A stretch of DNA of 64,000 nucleotides from Benzoatithermus sp963720725 (lineage in GTDB: Bacteria; Pseudomonadota; Alphaproteobacteria; Geminicoccales; Geminicoccaceae). The notes beneath the pieces are model-generated. The model ran no database searches and was not told the DNA's origin. It worked only from the letters and a program-made list of their open reading frames with translations. The stretch is taken from positions 1,054,001-1,118,000 of the forward strand of contig CAVRGN010000003.1 of assembly GCA_963720725.1 (NCBI GenBank). Reading direction: 5' to 3'. The translations under genes and the position numbers were made by a program. Below are positions 60,991 through 64,000 of the stretch, piece by piece; position 1 is the first letter of the stretch, and every line of letters starts with the position of its first letter.

Positions 60991-61496
60991 GCGGCCCGCA
61001 GCGCGGCCAGCAGTTCGCGGGCGGTACGGCCGAGCACCGGGTGGCGCCAGTCGGGCCAGACCTCGCAGAAGGGGGCGAGCACGAAGTCGCGCTTGTGCAT
61101 CTCGGGGTGGGGCAGCCGGAGCGCCGCGCCGTCGAGCACGAGGTCGTCCATGGCGATCAGGTCGAGGTCGATCAGCCGCGGGCGCCAGCGGGCGGTTTCC
61201 TTGCTTCGGTCACGGCCGAGGTTGGCCTCGATTCGGTGCAGCCCGGCCAGGAGCGCCTCGGGAGCCAGCCCGCTGCGCAGCAGCACGGCGCCGTTGAGGA
61301 ACTCGGGGTAGGATTGGGCCGGATCGTCGGGATGGATCAGGGCCGGCGTGTGTAGCCAGGGCGAGCGTGCGACGACTTCGCCCAACTCGGCGGCCATCAG
61401 CTCGACGGCGCGCGCGAGGGTGGCCTCGCGGTCGCCGAGATTGGCGCCGAGCGCCACGACGGCGCGGCGGATCGGAGTGGCGGGCGGTGCTGGCAT
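60981..61496 (-). CDS. folK: 2-amino-4-hydroxy-6-hydroxymethyldihydropteridine pyrophosphokinase
   Basis: 171 residues from ATG at 61496; a frame from 61532 is an alternative. AVVALGANLGDREATLARA, RSKETARWRPRLIDLDLIAMDD and LPHPEMHKRDFVLAPFCEV are the HPPK substrate and ATP motifs. It supplies FolP with its pterin pyrophosphate. The gene is on the other strand, converging on folP. Confidence 0.93.
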   Translation of the reverse strand: MPAPPATPIRRAVVALGANLGDREATLARAVELMAAELGEVVARSPWLHTPALIHPDDPAQSYPEFLNGAVLLRSGLAPEALLAGLHRIEANLGRDRSKETARWRPRLIDLDLIAMDDLVLDGAALRLPHPEMHKRDFVLAPFCEVWPDWRHPVLGRTARELLAALRAAQR

Positions 61497-61542
61497 CGCG
61501 CAGGGCTTAGCCAGCATCCGCCCGTCCGGCAAGCGAGTGGCG

Positions 61543-61758
61543 TCACTCGTACCGACCCCAGCGGATCGCCCGCGCCACGTCGGTGTGGGTGAGACCGATG
61601 TCGGCGAGCATCCGGCTGTCCTGCTGCATCAGGAAGGCGATCTCTCGCCGGAGCCGGTGCTCGCGCGCCAAGCCCCGCGCCAGGGCGCGCATCGCGCTCC
61701 ACAAGCCTCCAATCAAGCCGCGACGGGTCCTGCCCGCGGTCATGGTAAGCGTCGTCAT
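61543..61758 (-). CDS. DUF1127 family small protein
   Basis: 71 residues from ATG at 61758 (ATG 61743 possible). The C-terminal pattern LMQQDSRMLADIGLTHTDVARAIRWGR is the DUF1127 signature, with a basic N-terminal region. Such proteins bind RNA or influence phosphate and carbon metabolism in some alphaproteobacteria; the role here is not known. Confidence 0.9.
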   Translation of the reverse strand: MTTLTMTAGRTRRGLIGGLWSAMRALARGLAREHRLRREIAFLMQQDSRMLADIGLTHTDVARAIRWGRYE

Positions 61759-61856
61759 GGTTTCTCTCCTTCGTGCCCCGTGCGGTGGGGCTGCCAGGCG
61801 AAGGAGAATGGCCTGCTGCTGTTTCGCTCCGATGTCGCGCTGGACCGGCGCGTGTT

Positions 61857-62885
61857 TCAGCGGTGCCGCGGTGCCGCGCTGGAGCCGCGCACGACGATCT
61901 GCACGCCCAGCTGTACCGCCATGCTCGGCGCTTCCGGCCGCTCCAGGCGTTGCAGCAGCAGGCGGGCCGCCTGCGCGCCCATCTCGTAGTGCTGGATGCG
62001 GACCGTGGTCAGCGGCGGCGACAGGCGGTCGACGAACGGCATGTCGTTGAACCCGGTGACCGAGAGATCGCCCGGGATGGCGAGCCCCAGCGCCGCCGCC
62101 GCCTCGTAGGTGCCCAGGGCCAGCAGATCGTTGGCGGTGAGGATCGCGGTCGGCGCCGGCGTGGTGCGCAGGAGCTGCTCGCCCAGGCGCGCGCCCTCGG
62201 CGATGCTGTAGGCGCGGGCCGCCGCGACCAGCCTGGGCTCGTCGCTGTCGAGCCGCAGCGCCCGTACCGCATCCTTGAAGGCCCGCTGGCGCACGGCTCC
62301 GGTGGAGAGGTCCTGCGGCCCGGCAAGGTGGGCGATCCGGCGATGTCCGAGACCTGCCAAGTGCTCGACCATGAGCCGGATGCCGTGGGCGTCGTCGGCC
62401 ACGACGGTCGAGACGTCGGCCTGGTCGCCGGTGCGGTTGACCAGGACCATCGGCACGCCCGTGGCCGCTATCTCTTCCAGGACCCCATCGCGACGCCGGA
62501 CCGTGGCCAGGATCAGGCCGTCGACGCTGCGCGCGAGCAGCCGCCGCGCGCCAACCGCTTCCCGCTCGGGATCGTTGTCGGTGTTGGCGATGATCGCGGT
62601 GAACTCGGGTCCCAGCGCGTCCTCGATGCCGCGCAACATCGGCGGGAACAGGGGATTGGTGATATCCGGAATCAGCACGCCCACGGTCATCGAGCGGCGG
62701 GTGCGCAGGCTGGAGGCGATGGCGTTGCGGGCATAGCCAAGCTCCTTGGCCACCCCGTCGATCCGGGTCGCGATCTCCGCGCTGATCAGGTGACGCGTAG
62801 CCGGGCTCAGCGCCCGCGATACGGTCGAAATGTGCACCCCCGCGGCCTCGGCCACGTCCTTGATGGTCACCGCACCGCGCCGCAT
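61857..62885 (-). CDS. LacI-family transcriptional regulator
   Basis: 342 residues from ATG at 62885, chosen because the helix-turn-helix (VTIKDVAEAAGVHISTVSRAL) is then at residues 6-26. The periplasmic-binding-protein-like sensor domain (GVLIPDITNPLFPPML, VLVNRTGDQADVSTV, TANDLLALGTYEAA, VTGFNDMPFVDRLSPPLTTV) is complete. It is downstream of the cupin and TRAP genes and probably represses them; the ligand is likely the TRAP substrate. Confidence 0.92.
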   Translation of the reverse strand: MRRGAVTIKDVAEAAGVHISTVSRALSPATRHLISAEIATRIDGVAKELGYARNAIASSLRTRRSMTVGVLIPDITNPLFPPMLRGIEDALGPEFTAIIANTDNDPEREAVGARRLLARSVDGLILATVRRRDGVLEEIAATGVPMVLVNRTGDQADVSTVVADDAHGIRLMVEHLAGLGHRRIAHLAGPQDLSTGAVRQRAFKDAVRALRLDSDEPRLVAAARAYSIAEGARLGEQLLRTTPAPTAILTANDLLALGTYEAAAALGLAIPGDLSVTGFNDMPFVDRLSPPLTTVRIQHYEMGAQAARLLLQRLERPEAPSMAVQLGVQIVVRGSSAAPRHR

Positions 62886-62904
62886 CCGACAGCCACTTCC
62901 ATTG

Positions 62905-62918
62905 TGCAATCCATTGCA
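62905..62918. promoter_or_regulatory. Candidate LacI-family operator
   Basis: TGCAAT-CC-ATTGCA, a perfect 6-base inverted repeat, 20 bases upstream of the LacI start and downstream of the cupin gene. Position and symmetry suggest autoregulation, although the centre is CC rather than the CG of classical LacI operators. Confidence 0.5.
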
Positions 62919-62950
62919 GGATGGCCGGTGCACTACCTATTGTCCAGTGT

Positions 62951-63299
62951 TCAGGTGGTCGCCGGCGGGTAGGGCATCGCCAGCAGGATCGAGGCCGGAC
63001 GGTTGGTCCGGTTCTCCAGCCGCCGCCGCTCGCCGGGAGCGATGCGGCAGGAGTTCGAGCGGTGCCAGCGTGGCTTCTGCGCCGTCGACGATCACCGTCA
63101 CCTCGCCTTCGACCACGAGGTAGAACTTCTCCACCGGCGCGGCGTCCATCGCGGTATGGCCGCCGGGCAGCAGGTGCGACAGGCCGAGCCAAAGGCTGTC
63201 GCTCGGGCCGGCCTCCCGGCCCTGCAGCCGCAGCATGCGCATGTCGACATGATCGGGTGCGGTGTAGGGGCGGGCGGCGGCGAGGCGGGTCAGGTGCAT
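62951..63299 (-). pseudogene. Small cupin-domain protein, frameshifted
   Basis: ATG at 63299. LSHLLPGGHTAMDAAPVEKFYLVVEGEVTV (in parts) is a typical cupin motif 1 region. The natural end (SCRIAPGERRRLENRTNRPA, then LLAMPYPPATT, stop at 62951) is in another frame; removing one A from GAACTCC at about 63052 (minus strand) joins them, giving about 115 residues. It lies 13 bases after the TRAP gene stop. Cupins here may process or sense the TRAP substrate. Confidence 0.8.
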
Positions 63300-63312
63300 G
63301 GCCGGGCTCCGT

Positions 63313-64000
63313 TCACGGTGCCGACGCCGCGCCGAAGACGAGGTTCGGCAGGAACAGCGAGATGCCCGGGATGTAGGTGATGATGATCAGGAAGCCGATC
63401 AGCACGCCGAGCCAGGGCAGGGCGGCCTGCACGACCTGGCCGATGCTCATGCGCGTGATGCCGGCCGTGACGAAGAGGTTGAGGCCGACCGGCGGGGTCA
63501 CCATCCCGATCTCCATGTTGACCACCATGATCACGCCGAGATGGATCGGGTCGATGCCGAGCTTGACGGCGATCGGGAACACGATCGGCGCCAGGATCAG
63601 CACGATCGAGCTCGGCTCCATGAAGTTGCCGGCGACCAGGAGGATCACGTTGACGATCAGGAGGAAGGTCCACGGCGCCAACCCGGCATCCAGGATCGCC
63701 CCGGCGATCTGCTGCGGGATCTGCTCGGTGGTCAGCACGTAGGCGAACAGGATCGCGTTGGCGATGATGAACATCAGCATCACCGTGATCTTGCCGCTCT
63801 CCAGCAGGACCCGCGGCAGGTCGCGCGGGCCGAGGTCGCGATAGACGAACAGCGCGATGACCAGTGCGTAGACGGCGGCCACCGCCGCGGCCTCGGTGGG
63901 CGTGAAGGCGCCACCATAGATGCCGCCCAGGATGATCGCGATCAGCAGGAGGCCCCACAGCGCCTCGCGTCCCGCGGCGAGCGTCTGGCGCAGCGGCACG
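63313..64000 (-). CDS. TRAP transporter large permease subunit, C-terminal part (runs off the right edge)
   Basis: Partial; the last 229 residues are visible. GGIYGGAFTPTEAAAVAAVYAL, LVAGNFMEPSSIVLILAPIVFPIAVKLGIDP (in parts) and MEIGMVTPPVGLNLFV are the DctM/DedA-type TRAP signature. It is a different paralogue from the one at 48 kb, of the group often seen in sugar-acid TRAP systems. The partner dctQ and dctP should lie beyond 64 kb. Confidence 0.93.
   Translation of the reverse strand, partial: VPLRQTLAAGREALWGLLLIAIILGGIYGGAFTPTEAAAVAAVYALVIALFVYRDLGPRDLPRVLLESGKITVMLMFIIANAILFAYVLTTEQIPQQIAGAILDAGLAPWTFLLIVNVILLVAGNFMEPSSIVLILAPIVFPIAVKLGIDPIHLGVIMVVNMEIGMVTPPVGLNLFVTAGITRMSIGQVVQAALPWLGVLIGFLIIITYIPGISLFLPNLVFGAASAP

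Noticed and set aside
1..64000. rRNA or tRNA genes
   Set aside because: No cloverleaf with GTTCRANYC and CCA-type ends and no rRNA core sequences were found by eye; a tRNA scan would settle this.

Overview
The window is very GC-rich and gene-dense, with GTG and TTG starts and many genes joined by 1- to 4-base stop/start overlaps. The gene content points to an alphaproteobacterium of Rhodospirillales/Geminicoccaceae type: split PntAA/PntAB/PntB transhydrogenase, Lgt-MidA-PgeF order, UbiK-type and DUF1127 proteins, a SAM-II riboswitch before metZ, an EcfG-style promoter, TRAP transporters and flagella with tandem flagellins. This lineage is an inference from families; no rRNA or tRNA is visible.

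Layout. 1-3 kb: two tandem minus-strand beta-helix/RTX secreted proteins. 3.1-7.3 kb: sulfotransferase, two GNATs and a frameshifted form II CoxL-like molybdenum hydroxylase. 7.3-9.4 kb: stress-type promoter plus terminator (candidate sRNA), ECF sigma factor, degenerate EAL-like protein. 9.5-15.8 kb: cysQ, pyrD, SAM-II riboswitch with metZ, pntAA-pntAB-pntB. 15.8-20.7 kb: polyamine/GABA-type aminotransferase and PuuD-like hydrolase, a GntR regulator with three copies of one palindromic operator, and an amino acid permease. 20.7-29.8 kb: AI-2E-type transporter, FtsH paralogue, EF-hand protein, MutS, RNase HII, asparaginase-like protein. 30-36 kb: lipoprotein, fliS, fliD, flaG, two flagellins. 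36-46.5 kb: CsaA, phasin-like, TetR, ProC, YbjN, UbiK, Lgt, MidA, PgeF, Ppx/GppA, LuxR-type regulator, phosphoribulokinase, Rpe. 46.5-51 kb: TRAP transporter, amidase and a coupled 53-residue membrane protein. 51-60 kb: a C1 region with an MfnB homologue, PQQ alcohol dehydrogenase, cytochrome c, PCu(A)C protein, DUF447, DUF6513 (dihydropteroate-synthase-like), a flavoprotein and an MfnE-like kinase. 60-64 kb: folP, folK, DUF1127, LacI regulator, cupin and a second TRAP permease running off the edge.

The most coherent system is the 51-60 kb region. It combines a periplasmic PQQ alcohol oxidation module with genes of the families used to make methanofuran and tetrahydromethanopterin, the carriers for formaldehyde oxidation in methylotrophs. 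The main enzymes of that pathway (Fae, MtdB, Mch, Fhc) are not in the window.

At least seven conserved genes carry single-base indels: coxL, metZ (two), the permease, midA, pgeF, the MfnE-like kinase and the cupin. A phasin-like gene may be an eighth. In each case the missing protein segment continues intact in another frame, which fits assembly or sequencing errors better than eight independent gene deaths.
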